A stretch of 64,000 nt of DNA from assembly GCA_023432225.1 (NCBI GenBank), contig JAEYUW010000043.1, forward strand, positions 62,001-126,000. The letters are read 5' to 3'. Source of the stretch: Verrucomicrobiota bacterium (GTDB lineage: Bacteria > Verrucomicrobiota > Verrucomicrobiia > Opitutales > Opitutaceae). Below are positions 33,139-41,920 of this stretch, in pieces. Positions within the stretch are counted from its first letter, which is position 1. Each line of letters starts with the position of its first letter. The notes under the pieces are model-generated. The model had not been told where the DNA came from. It saw only the letters and a list, made by a program, of their open reading frames with translations, and did not search any database. Position numbers and translations under genes: made by a program.

Positions 33139-33299
33139 GGGAGGCAGAGCATCGAATTCGGATGACCGCTAGTTGGTGAAACAGTCACTCAGCAGTCGGC
33201 CAAATTAGATGTGATAGGGTGATTCTCTGGCCGCAAGGTTCGTCTCAGGCGCGTCAGGCATCGACATCGCATGGACTCCGCGCTTCGCTATGGTTCGTC

Positions 33300-34586
33300 A
33301 TGAGCCAACCCCACTCGGACCTCGGTCGTTCGCGGCAGCGTGAGATTTATATCGCCGGCGTCGGCGGCAGGCGGCCGCGGGTGCCGGTGGTGGCGGTGGA
33401 ATTGGAGCGCGCGGCGCAGGCGGCGATGGCGCCGGAGGCGTTCGCCTACATCGCGGGCGGCGCGGGGCGCGAGAGCACGATGGCCAACAACCGCGCGGCG
33501 CTCGAGCGCTGGCAAATCGTGCCGCGGCGGCTGCGCGACTGCGAGCAGCGCGACACGTCGGTCGAGTTGTTCGGGCGCAAGCTCGCGACGCCGCTGCTGC
33601 TTGCGCCGATCGGCGTAGCGGAGATGGCGCATCGCGAGGCCGACCTCGCGGTCGCGCGCGCGGCGGCGTCACTGGGCGTGCCGCACGTTTTCTCCAATCA
33701 GGCGTCGGTGCCGATGGAGGCGTGCGCGGCGGCGATGGGCGATGCACCGCGCTGGTTTCAGCTCTATTGGAGCAAGTCCAACGACGTCGTCGCCAGCTTC
33801 GTGCGGCGCGCGGAGGCGTGCGGGTGCGAGGCGATCGTGCTCACGCTCGACACGACGATGCTCGGCTGGCGGCCGCGCGATCTCGATCTCGGTTATCTGC
33901 CGTTTCTCGAGGGGAAGGGCATCGCGCAGTATACGAGCGATCCGGTGTTCATGCGCGAGGTGAGGGAAGGGCGGTTGGGGGCAACCGCCCCTACCGAGGC
34001 GCGCCCGCCGTTGACGCTGCGCACCATCGCCACGGCGCTGGCGCAGAAGGCGAATTTCCCGGGCGGACTCCTGAAGAACCTCGCGTCGGCCGAGCCGCGC
34101 GCGGCGGTGGCGCGGTTCGTCGCGACTTACTCGCGCTCGAATATCACGTGGGACGATCTGGAATTTCTGCGGCAGCACACGAAACTCCCGATCGTGCTCA
34201 AGGGCATCCTGCACGCCGACGATGCGCGGCTCGCTGTGCAGCACGGTGCGGACGGGATCATCGTTTCCAATCACGGCGGGCGGCAGATCGATGGCGAGAT
34301 CGCGTCGATCGATGCGTTGCCGGGCGTCGTCGCGGCGGTCGACGGAAAAATCCCCGTGCTCTTCGACAGCGGCGTGCGCGGTGGCGCGGATGTTTTCAAG
34401 GCGCTCGCGCTGGGCGCGCGTGCGGTGTGTCTTGGTCGGCCTTACGTCTACGGGCTGGCGCTCGCGGGCGAGGCAGGCGTGCGCGAAGTGATTGCGAACG
34501 TGTTGGCCGAGTTCGACCTGACGATGGGGCTCGCGGGTTGCCGGAGCGTGGGCGAGATCACGCCGGCGGCGCTGGCGCGAGGGTAG
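33300..34586 (+). CDS. FMN-dependent alpha-hydroxy-acid oxidizing protein (lactate 2-monooxygenase/oxidase-like)
   Basis: A 428-residue flavoenzyme from the ATG at 33300. Family signatures: AFAYIAGGAGRESTMANNRAA, the SNQASVPMEACAAAMGDAPRWFQLYW block, and the active-site SNHGGRQIDG with the catalytic His-Gly-Gly-Arg, followed by FDSGVRGGADVFKALALGAR. It should oxidise an L-2-hydroxy acid such as lactate with FMN; the N-terminus is closest to lactate 2-monooxygenase. A 27-nt stem-loop repeat (33969-33995) is translated in frame as GRLGATAPT in a surface loop before the FMN/substrate half. It is convergent with the PEP-CTERM gene. Confidence 0.87.
   Translation: MSQPHSDLGRSRQREIYIAGVGGRRPRVPVVAVELERAAQAAMAPEAFAYIAGGAGRESTMANNRAALERWQIVPRRLRDCEQRDTSVELFGRKLATPLLLAPIGVAEMAHREADLAVARAAASLGVPHVFSNQASVPMEACAAAMGDAPRWFQLYWSKSNDVVASFVRRAEACGCEAIVLTLDTTMLGWRPRDLDLGYLPFLEGKGIAQYTSDPVFMREVREGRLGATAPTEARPPLTLRTIATALAQKANFPGGLLKNLASAEPRAAVARFVATYSRSNITWDDLEFLRQHTKLPIVLKGILHADDARLAVQHGADGIIVSNHGGRQIDGEIASIDALPGVVAAVDGKIPVLFDSGVRGGADVFKALALGARAVCLGRPYVYGLALAGEAGVREVIANVLAEFDLTMGLAGCRSVGEITPAALARG
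33969..33995. repeat. 27-nt stem-loop element inside the hydroxy-acid oxidase gene
   Basis: Stem GGGCGGTTG / CAACCGCCC, loop GGGG, tail CTACC. Copies at 14935-14961 and 61856-61882. Here the frame is G-CGG-TTG type and reads GRLGATAPT. Confidence 0.85.
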
Positions 34587-34637
34587 GGCGGCGAGTCCCT
34601 TCGCCGCCGCGGCGAGGAACGGAGTCCGCGCCCTACC
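34583..34637. repeat. GTAGGGCGGCGA...CGCCCTAC repeat
   Basis: GTAGGGCGGCGAGTCCC opens and GGAGTCCGCGCCCTACC closes a compact double palindrome in the gap between two convergent genes; it overlaps the stop codon of the oxidase gene. Confidence 0.7.
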
Positions 34638-34642
34638 TCCAA

Positions 34643-36466
34643 TCATCGCGCCGCGCGACGGCGGCGGACGAATGCGCCGCCGAGCGCGGCGAAGCCCGCG
34701 AACAGCGCGTAAGTCGACGGTTCGGGCACGGCGCTGGCGCCGGTGTAGGTGAGAGCGAGATCGTTGCCGCCGTTGGCCAAGGCGAGCGCCCAAGTGCCGT
34801 CGAACGCGTTCGCGAAGCCGGAGGTGTCGAGGGTGAACTTGTCGGTCGAAAATCCGCTGATGCCGCTCGTGGTGCTGACGAGCGTGAACGAATAGCTGGC
34901 GTTGGTGGAGAAGCCGGTCGCGAGGCCGGCGGCGTTGCCCGATGTGAGCGAGGTGACGTCGATGGTGAACGGGTCGGCGTTGGTGGCGCTGATCGTGAGT
35001 CCGCCGGTGACGGCCAGGAGGTCCCAGCCCGGATCGGCGCCGGCGGTGCCGTTGACGTTATTGATTTCCCAGAGGTAACTGCCGCCGCTGGCAAAAGTGG
35101 TCGCGCCGGCGTGGAGCGTGCCCGGCGAGTTGCCGGGTGCAATCGTGCCGCCGTTGTCGACGGTGAGCGCGCCGAGCGTGCCGGAGCCGGACAGAATGCC
35201 GCCGGCGACGGTGAACGCGCTGTTGGCGGCCGAGCCGCTGAGTTTGAGCGTGCCGGCGGAAAGCGTGGTCGCGCCGCTGTAGGTGTTCGTGCCGGACAAG
35301 GTCAGCGTGCCGGCGCCGGATTTGGTGACGGCGCCGGAGCCGGAGATGATGCCGCTGTAGGTGAGGGCGTCGGAGCGGTTGAAGGCGACGGTGGCGTTGT
35401 TGGTGATGTTGCTCGCGAGGCTGCCGCTGGTGCCGCCGTTGCCGATCCGGAGCGTGCCGGCAGAGACGGTGGTGGTGCCGGAGTAGGTGTTGGCGCCGGT
35501 GAGGGTGAGCGTGCCGGTGCCGGACTTGGTCAACGTGCCACCGGAACTGGTGAGTCCGGTGCCGAGAGTGACGTTCTGGCCGTTGGTGTCGAAAGCGTAG
35601 GCCTGGCCCGCCGCCGTGCTGAAACGCGCAGAGTAGTCCGTGGTGTTGCTCGCGGTGAATTTCAGCGTGCCGCCGCTGAACGAGAGGGTGCCGCTGGACC
35701 CCAGCGCGCCGCTGCCGCCCAGCGCGATCGTGCCGCCGGCAAGAGTGGTGCCGCCGGAATGGGAGCTGTTGCTGAGCGTCAGCGTGCCGGTGCCGGTCTT
35801 GTTGAGCGTGCCGGTGCCACTGATCGAATTGCCAAAGGTGACATCGAACCCATTGGTATCGAAGGCTGAGTCAGCCCCACCGAGGGTGATGGAGCCAGAG
35901 CCGGAACTGGTGAAGGCCGCGCCGGCCTTGAAGATGCCGCCGCTGTTGATCGCGACGCCTCCGCTGATACTGCTGCTAAATGAGGAGGTGGTCAGGGTGG
36001 AGTTGCTGATGTTGGCGGACGAGCCGGTGCCAAAGCCGATGGTGGTCACCTCACCCTGGTTGATCGTCAACGAGCCCGCGATCCTGCCGCTGAGGGCCAG
36101 CGTGCCAGCGCCGGTTTTGACGATCCCGGCGGTGTTGGTGGAGAGCGAATTGTTGCCGGAATCGATGCCGACCGAGATCGTGTAGCTGTTGGTGTCGATG
36201 GTGAGAGTGCCGTTGCTCGCGACCGTAATGTTGCCCCCCACGCTGAGCGCGCCGGTCGCGCGAAGGGTCGCTGTCCCGCCATACAAGGCGATCGAGTTCT
36301 GAAATGGACTCCCGGCGATGGTGCCGCTGGTTTCCAAAGTTTGCCCATTGGTCATGGTGATCGTTTGGCTGAAGACGGAGGGCAGGAGAACCAAGAGTGC
36401 GAAGACGCCAGACAGGCCGCGAGCCAGCGAGGCGACGAAGGAGAAACGGAAGGTGCCGGAGTGCAT
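34643..36466 (-). CDS. PEP-CTERM protein with autotransporter-associated beta-strand repeats
   Basis: About 607 residues from the ATG at 36466, with a signal peptide (MHSGTFRFSFVASLARG..., cleavage after VFS). The body is repeats of the autotransporter-associated beta-strand type, for example GTLTLSGTNTYSGATTLSAG and GTLTLTGANTYSGTTTVSAG. The C-terminus is a PEP-CTERM sorting signal: VPEPSTYALFAGFAALGGAF followed by VRRRRAAR. Such proteins are processed by an exosortase, and one is encoded at 61369-62463. The protein is expected to be a secreted or surface-anchored beta-helix. It lies 70 bp downstream of the LytTR regulator gene on the same strand and may be under its control. Confidence 0.9.
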   Translation of the reverse strand: MHSGTFRFSFVASLARGLSGVFALLVLLPSVFSQTITMTNGQTLETSGTIAGSPFQNSIALYGGTATLRATGALSVGGNITVASNGTLTIDTNSYTISVGIDSGNNSLSTNTAGIVKTGAGTLALSGRIAGSLTINQGEVTTIGFGTGSSANISNSTLTTSSFSSSISGGVAINSGGIFKAGAAFTSSGSGSITLGGADSAFDTNGFDVTFGNSISGTGTLNKTGTGTLTLSNSSHSGGTTLAGGTIALGGSGALGSSGTLSFSGGTLKFTASNTTDYSARFSTAAGQAYAFDTNGQNVTLGTGLTSSGGTLTKSGTGTLTLTGANTYSGTTTVSAGTLRIGNGGTSGSLASNITNNATVAFNRSDALTYSGIISGSGAVTKSGAGTLTLSGTNTYSGATTLSAGTLKLSGSAANSAFTVAGGILSGSGTLGALTVDNGGTIAPGNSPGTLHAGATTFASGGSYLWEINNVNGTAGADPGWDLLAVTGGLTISATNADPFTIDVTSLTSGNAAGLATGFSTNASYSFTLVSTTSGISGFSTDKFTLDTSGFANAFDGTWALALANGGNDLALTYTGASAVPEPSTYALFAGFAALGGAFVRRRRAAR

Positions 36467-36536
36467 GGCACCGAGAAACACTCCTGAATCTGGACACGCG
36501 ACGTGGCGGTGACCAGCGACGCAGCTTTGTGACGAG

Positions 36537-37262
36537 TTACGACGCGGCCGCTCCGTCGAGGTGCAGCTTGAGCGCGGCGATGAAGCTGCGGCTGACGGGC
36601 ACAGGGGCCTTCACGCCAACGAGAGCGAGTTCGAGCGTCTCCCGGGTGTCGCGGCGGTGATTTTCGATCGCGGCGAGATTCACGATGGCCTGGCGGTGCA
36701 CGCGGAGGAATTGCGCGGCAGGGAGAATATCTTCCCACGTCTTCATCGTGCGGCGCGTGAGCAGACGCTCGCCGGTGCGGAGCAGGACGTCGGAGTAATT
36801 CTCGCTCGACAACACGGCGCTGATGTCGGCGAGCGGGACGAAGCGTTTACCTTCGTCGGTCTGGATGAACACGGTGTCGTCGGCGCGAAAGGCCGCGCGA
36901 GGCGCTGCGGCGGAATCGCTGGTGGATTTGGCGAGCGCGACGGCGAAGCGTTCGGTGGAGACTGGCTTGAGCAGGTAATCGAGGGCGTTCACCTCGAAGG
37001 CGCGCACGGCGAACTTGTCGAAGGCTGTCACGAAAATGATCCGCGCGGCGCGCGCGACGTGCGGCACGAGATCGAAGCCGTTGCCGCCGACCAGCTGCAC
37101 GTCGAGGAACACCAGGTCGTAGTCGTGCTCGTCGAGCCGGGCGCGTGCGCGGGCGAACGTCGCGGCTTCGCCGACGACGGTGTGCCCTTCGTAGGGCGAA
37201 AGCAGCCAGCGCAATTCGGCGCGGGCGGGGGCTTCGTCATCGATCAGCAATATTCGTCGCAT
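36537..37262 (-). CDS. LytTR-family response regulator
   Basis: A 241-residue regulator from the ATG at 37262. The receiver domain has Asp9-Asp10 (ILLIDDE), the phospho-acceptor Asp54 (DLVFLDVQL), Thr/Ala in VTAFDKFAV and Lys in YLLKPVS. The C-terminal half is a LytTR DNA-binding domain (about 135-238) with the FLRVHRQAIVNLAAIENHRR and VPVSRSFIAALK segments. It lies 62 bp after the propeller histidine kinase, its likely partner, and upstream of the PEP-CTERM gene. Confidence 0.93.
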   Translation of the reverse strand: MRRILLIDDEAPARAELRWLLSPYEGHTVVGEAATFARARARLDEHDYDLVFLDVQLVGGNGFDLVPHVARAARIIFVTAFDKFAVRAFEVNALDYLLKPVSTERFAVALAKSTSDSAAAPRAAFRADDTVFIQTDEGKRFVPLADISAVLSSENYSDVLLRTGERLLTRRTMKTWEDILPAAQFLRVHRQAIVNLAAIENHRRDTRETLELALVGVKAPVPVSRSFIAALKLHLDGAAAS

Positions 37263-37324
37263 CGCGGGGCGAGAGTGGGAGCGCGGCGGGGAGGAAGGAA
37301 AGCGCACGGTGACGGACGACGCAC

Positions 37325-40300
37325 TTAGAGTGACGAGCTACGCGGGACGCGCGAGGCGATCGGCCGGTAGAGGCGGACTCGCATCACGACCCACGGCCCC
37401 GCGGTCTCCGTTGCGAATTCGTGCGCGCCGGGGAAATACCGATCGAGACGCTGGCGGAGGTTTTCGAGGCCGATGCCGGTTGAGGGCGCCGAATGCGCAC
37501 CGGGTTCGAGCCATTCACCGGTGTTGGCGACAGTGATTTCGACGCCACGCTCGCCGTCGCGCCGGACCGTCAGCTTGATGCCGAGACGCTCCGCGCTGGT
37601 GGCGGCGCCGTATTTCACGGCATTCTCCACGAGCGGCAGGAGCAGGAAGGGCGGCAGTGCGAAATCGTCCAGCGCGGCGTCGGATTGAATCTCGACGTTC
37701 ATCAATTCGCCGAGGCGGGCCTGCTCGATCTCGAGGTAAGCGCGGAGCAGGCGCAGTTCCTCGCCGAGCGTCATGGCGGCTTCGGCGTCGCCGGGGCGAT
37801 GGAGCGTGAGGCGGCAGAAATCGGCGAGGCGCACGACCATGCTCCGCGCGGCGACGGGGTCCTGGATGATTTGCGCGCAGACGGAATTCAGCGCGTTGAA
37901 GAGGAAGTGCGGGTTGAGCTGATAGCGCAGCACTTCGAGACGCGCCTTTTCCTCGGCGAGGCGGGCGGAGGTTTTTTCGTCGAGTTCGAGACGGTGCAGG
38001 CGCGCGAGCTCGCGGTTTTGCTCGTGGAGCTCGCGGGTGCGGAGCGCGACGGCGGATTCGAGCTGCGTGTTGCGGCGACGCAGCGCGGTGGTGCGCAGGC
38101 GGAAAATCGCCAGCACGCCCGAGAACAGCAGCGCACCATACCCGGCGAACGCGGCCGGTGTGAGCCACCACGGCGGAGCGATGCGGAAGGCGAACGAGGT
38201 CGGCGCGCTGACTCGACCGTTCAAATCGCGGGCTTCGACGTGGAAGCGCAGGTCGCGGTAGGGCAGGTTGGTGAAATCGCGCTGCGTCGCCTCGCTCCAC
38301 TCGGTCCAGGCCGTTTCGTAGCCTTCGAGGCGCGTGCGGTATTGGGTGATGGTGCGGCCGCGGTAGTCGGGCTGGAACGTCGGTGCGGCGAACGCGATCG
38401 TGAGCGAATCCTGCGCCGCGGCGAGTTGGCGCGTCGTGCCCGCGACGCTCGGGTCCACGCGCAGAGTGCCGTCGTGGGAGCGAACTTCACGCACGACGAC
38501 GTGGAGCGGCGGCGGCGGACGCACCGCGCGCCAGTCGAGCGCGATGGAAACCAGCACGCCCTGGCCGGCGAGCCAGACGGTGCGCGCGGCGAGATCCGGA
38601 TAAAGGCCGTTGGCGACGAGGCCGGCGAGCGCGTTGGCCGGCAAGGGCTCGAGACGCCACGCGTTCGCTCCGTCGGGAGAGACGCGGGCGATGGCGCGTG
38701 ATGGCGGGCCGAGTCGCAGCCAGAGATTTTCTTCGGTGTCGCGCTCGGCTTCGGTGACGCCCAGTTGTCTGCCGTCGATGCCGGCGAGGCGGGTCTCGGG
38801 GACAAAGCGATCCGCGGCGGCGTCGTAGCGGCGAAGCGCCTGGGCGTTGCCGACGACGAGATCGCCGCCGAGTTCGAACAGCAGCGGCTCGTCGCGCCGA
38901 CGGGCGGGAGCCAAACCATCGTTCTCGCCATAGGCGCGCGCCGCCGCATCGAGACTCAGGCCGCCGCGGAAATCGACGCGCCACACGGTGCCGTCGGGAT
39001 TGGTGGCCCACACGAAACCGTCGCCGCGATCGAGCAGGTGCGTAATCGCGCCGCGCACGGATTTGACGGCGCCGGTCGGAGTCAGCTTCTCGCCCTCCCA
39101 GCGGAAGAGCCACAGGCCGGTGGTGGAGCCGCCGATCATGGCGCTCGGGTCGCGGCGGGATTCGAGGAACGGCTGCAACACCTGTCGCGCCAGGAGTCGC
39201 GTCGAGTCATCGGGCATCACCTCGCGAATCGCACCGGACGTGACGAGCAGGCGGCCCGCGGACGTGACGAAGCGATTGGCGCCGGTGCGCACGCCGAGGA
39301 TTTCGCGGAAGCGGCCGTCGTCGTCGAGCAGGGCCAATCCCTCGGAGTGCGCGACGTAGAGGCTGCCGTTGTGACGCTGCAAGGCGCGCGGTCCGCCCTG
39401 CAGACCTTGCGAGAGACCGTGGACGGCGAAGGGACTGTCGAGTTGGATGCGCGTGATGCCGCTGCGTTGCGCGAGCCACAAGCCGCCCTCGGTGTCCTCC
39501 ATCAAGTGATCGATGCGATTGCCCGGGAGGCCGGCGTTGCGGTCGACGCGTTGGCTCAGCTGGCCGGAGGCGTCGAAAACCAACAGGCCCTCGCGCGCGG
39601 TCGAGCAAGCGTAGCCGCCGTTCGCGAGGAGCACCGCGGCGGTGATCTGGCCTTCGCCCGAGAGGTCCGCGGGGGCCAGAAAAGTGGCCGTGGCCTGGGA
39701 CGCGCCCGGTGCGGACGTGAGCACGCCGCGATTGGTCGCGAATCGCCAGCGGCCATCGACCGTCGGCAGCGCATGGTAGACGATGCGGTTGGTGCCGAGG
39801 CGCGTCCCTGCGACGGTCAGCGGCAGATCGGTCGGCTGCAGTTGGCGATCACGCAAGCGCAGAACTTCGCCGCCGCTGAGTGCGAGATACACGCTCTCGT
39901 TGGCGGTCCAGAGGCTCGTGATCGCGGCCGACGGCTCGAGCGCGAACGCGTCGCCGACGGTGGGAAAAACAAACAGCGCGCGCGGACTCGCGAACGCGAC
40001 CAACTCGCGGTTGGCGGTGGCGAAACCGATGCTGCCGATTTCGCGTGCGTCGGGCCGCAACCGCGCGAGTTGGGAGCGCGCTTGCAGCAGACCGTTCGCA
40101 TCCGGCTCGAGTCGCACGATGTCGTCGCCGGCGGCCCAGACGTGCCCGGCGGCGTCGAGGACGAGGGTGCGTGCGCGGCCCTCGTTGGGCAACTCGACGA
40201 GGCGCCACGAGGCGGAGTCGAATTCGAGCACGCCGTAGTTATTGGCGACGTAGATGAAGCCGGTCTGCGGCCGCTGGAGGATGTGCCAGTTGACCGGTGC

Positions 40301-40447
40301 GGCGCGGTAATCCTCGCCCGTCCACGTGCGCAGAAACGGCGTGCCGGTGCGGTGCGGGTCGGGCGGCGGCGGTGCGGGGGCGGCCTGCGCGCGCACGGCG
40401 CAGACGAACAACCAGAGGCAGACCAGGCGTGGAGCGACGAGTCTCAA
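37325..40447 (-). CDS. Two-component sensor histidine kinase with periplasmic beta-propeller (LytS/YehU-type)
   Basis: About 1040 residues. No ATG precedes the homologous region, and the best start is TTG at 40447, which gives the signal peptide MRLVAPRLVCLWLFVCAVRA. A long extracytoplasmic sensor of Reg_prop-type blades follows (TGFIYVANNYGVLEFDSASW; IDHLMEDTEGGLWLAQRSG), then a Y_Y_Y domain (FAAPTFQPDYRGRTITQYRT), one membrane helix, and a His-kinase domain with the phospho-acceptor in LRYQLNPHFLFNALNSV and a HATPase end (GIGLENLRQRL). This layout is common for polysaccharide or surface sensing. It forms an operon with the LytTR regulator. Confidence 0.88.
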   Translation of the reverse strand: MRLVAPRLVCLWLFVCAVRAQAAPAPPPPDPHRTGTPFLRTWTGEDYRAAPVNWHILQRPQTGFIYVANNYGVLEFDSASWRLVELPNEGRARTLVLDAAGHVWAAGDDIVRLEPDANGLLQARSQLARLRPDAREIGSIGFATANRELVAFASPRALFVFPTVGDAFALEPSAAITSLWTANESVYLALSGGEVLRLRDRQLQPTDLPLTVAGTRLGTNRIVYHALPTVDGRWRFATNRGVLTSAPGASQATATFLAPADLSGEGQITAAVLLANGGYACSTAREGLLVFDASGQLSQRVDRNAGLPGNRIDHLMEDTEGGLWLAQRSGITRIQLDSPFAVHGLSQGLQGGPRALQRHNGSLYVAHSEGLALLDDDGRFREILGVRTGANRFVTSAGRLLVTSGAIREVMPDDSTRLLARQVLQPFLESRRDPSAMIGGSTTGLWLFRWEGEKLTPTGAVKSVRGAITHLLDRGDGFVWATNPDGTVWRVDFRGGLSLDAAARAYGENDGLAPARRRDEPLLFELGGDLVVGNAQALRRYDAAADRFVPETRLAGIDGRQLGVTEAERDTEENLWLRLGPPSRAIARVSPDGANAWRLEPLPANALAGLVANGLYPDLAARTVWLAGQGVLVSIALDWRAVRPPPPLHVVVREVRSHDGTLRVDPSVAGTTRQLAAAQDSLTIAFAAPTFQPDYRGRTITQYRTRLEGYETAWTEWSEATQRDFTNLPYRDLRFHVEARDLNGRVSAPTSFAFRIAPPWWLTPAAFAGYGALLFSGVLAIFRLRTTALRRRNTQLESAVALRTRELHEQNRELARLHRLELDEKTSARLAEEKARLEVLRYQLNPHFLFNALNSVCAQIIQDPVAARSMVVRLADFCRLTLHRPGDAEAAMTLGEELRLLRAYLEIEQARLGELMNVEIQSDAALDDFALPPFLLLPLVENAVKYGAATSAERLGIKLTVRRDGERGVEITVANTGEWLEPGAHSAPSTGIGLENLRQRLDRYFPGAHEFATETAGPWVVMRVRLYRPIASRVPRSSSL

Positions 40448-40543
40448 GGGGGCGGGCCGAACAAGGACGCAAACGCTGCGCCCGGCGAGCGCGTAATCGG
40501 GGCGGCACGAGTCGGTGCGGTTTTCCGAAACGGAAGTGGCGCT

Positions 40544-40587
40544 GGCGTCTCGCCTGCATCGGCCGGCGCAGGCGAGACGCCTGCGCA
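40544..40587. repeat. Palindrome with GGCGTCTCGCCTG arms
   Basis: TGGCGTCTCGCCTGC and GCAGGCGAGACGCC pair across a short loop, next to the stop codon of the acyltransferase gene. Confidence 0.65.
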
Positions 40588-40590
40588 CCT

Positions 40591-41250
40591 TCAAATCACC
40601 GCGTAGCGCGGACGCGGCAGCGCGGCGACGCGGGCGAAGATGCGGTCGCTCGCGATTTGGTAGCGCTCTTTGCCCGCGCGTGGATCGTCGTATTCCGCGG
40701 CGGTGATCGGCGGGCCGAAGACGACGTCGACGCGCGTGCCGAACTGCGGGACCTTGGCGCCTTTGCCGAAGGCTTCGAACGAGCCGTAGATGCGCGCGGG
40801 CACGACCGGCACGCCGGTCTTGCACGCCATGAGGCCGACGCCGGCCTTCGGTTTTTGGAGATGACCGTCGGGCGAGCGCGTGCCCTCGGGAAAGAGGATG
40901 ATGCCGCGGTTCTCGTGCAGCGCCTGCAGCACTTTGCGAATGGCGCCGACATCGCCGCCGTCGCGATCGACGGGGATGCACTCCACTTGGTCGAGCCACC
41001 AGCTGAAAACTTTGCCGCTCCACAGCGTCTTGCGGGCGAAGGGGCGCATCTGCCGCGGCACCTGACAGCCGACGAACGGCGGATCGAGGTGACTGGCGTG
41101 ATTCGACGCGATCAAGAACGGCCCGGCGACGGGAATGTTCTCCGTGCCGGCCACTTCACCGCGGAACCACATCGAGTGCCACTGCGCCATCCAATAGTGG
41201 AAGAACGCGTAGAACGGCCGCATGGCGAGATGGTCGGTGGTGTGCGGCAT
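40591..41250 (-). CDS. plsC: 1-acyl-sn-glycerol-3-phosphate acyltransferase
   Basis: This 219-residue acyltransferase makes phosphatidate from lysophosphatidate. Motif I is NHASHLDPP with His51 and Asp56, and motif III is the FPEGTRSPDG block at about residue 120, with a PFVGCQVPRQ segment between. The protein is predicted to be peripheral to the membrane. It starts six bases after the cmk stop, so it belongs to the tyrA-aroA-cmk-plsC run. Confidence 0.92.
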   Translation of the reverse strand: MPHTTDHLAMRPFYAFFHYWMAQWHSMWFRGEVAGTENIPVAGPFLIASNHASHLDPPFVGCQVPRQMRPFARKTLWSGKVFSWWLDQVECIPVDRDGGDVGAIRKVLQALHENRGIILFPEGTRSPDGHLQKPKAGVGLMACKTGVPVVPARIYGSFEAFGKGAKVPQFGTRVDVVFGPPITAAEYDDPRAGKERYQIASDRIFARVAALPRPRYAVI

Positions 41251-41256
41251 GGTGCG

Positions 41257-41913
41257 TCAGGCTCCGAGTTTTTCGGCGATGAGCTTGGCCATCGTGTCGA
41301 CGACCTGCTCGAGCGTCAGGTAAGTGCTGTCGATCGCGATCGCGCCTTGCGCGCTCTGATTGAGGCGCACGCTGTCGATCGTGTCGCGTTTGCCGATCAC
41401 GTCCTGACGACCCTCGGCGGCGCGGCGTTTCGCTCGTTCGGCGGGATCGGCGAAAAGGAAAAAGCGGCAGTCGGCGTCGGGGAAAATCTTCGAGCCGATG
41501 TCGCGGCCCTCCATCACGAGGCCACGGAAGCCGTGCTGCTTGGCGACGTCGGCCTGCCCACGCTGGTAGCCGATGAGAATCTCGCGCACCTCGGGCACGG
41601 CGGCGTAGTGCGCGACGTGTTCGTTGACGCCGGCGCTGCGAATCTCGTCGCCGGCGGGTTGGCCGCCAATGAGCATGCGGGCGGAGCGGCCTTCGAGGCG
41701 CGTGTCGAACTTCAGTTCCGGCAACACGGCGCGGAGGCCGGCGAGATCGGTGTGCGGGACGTTGCGCCGGAGCAGTTCGCTCGTGATGTGGCGGTAAAAC
41801 GAACCGGTGTCGACGTGGAGCAGGTTGAACCGCTCGGCGAGGATGCGGGACGAGCTGGATTTGCCGGAGGCGGCGCCGCCGTCGATCGCGACGATGATGA
41901 AAGGGAGGCCCAT
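41257..41913 (-). CDS. cmk: Cytidylate kinase
   Basis: A 218-residue (d)CMP kinase from the ATG at 41913. Motifs: Walker A GGAASGKSS (residues 12-20), HVDTGSFYRHI, the long GRDIGSKIFPDADCRFFLF NMP-binding segment and AERAKRR. It phosphorylates CMP and dCMP with ATP. Seven bases separate it from aroA. The aroA-cmk order is widely conserved in bacteria. Confidence 0.94.
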   Translation of the reverse strand: MGLPFIIVAIDGGAASGKSSSSRILAERFNLLHVDTGSFYRHITSELLRRNVPHTDLAGLRAVLPELKFDTRLEGRSARMLIGGQPAGDEIRSAGVNEHVAHYAAVPEVREILIGYQRGQADVAKQHGFRGLVMEGRDIGSKIFPDADCRFFLFADPAERAKRRAAEGRQDVIGKRDTIDSVRLNQSAQGAIAIDSTYLTLEQVVDTMAKLIAEKLGA

Positions 41914-41920
41914 GCGCGCC

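Noticed and set aside
33722..35869. Plus-strand frame (715 codons) across the oxidase and the PEP-CTERM gene
   Set aside because: It crosses from one gene into the antisense of another, which no real gene would do here.
38765..40606. Long open frame (613 codons) opposite the propeller kinase
   Set aside because: Shadow of the kinase gene; no start context or recognisable motif.
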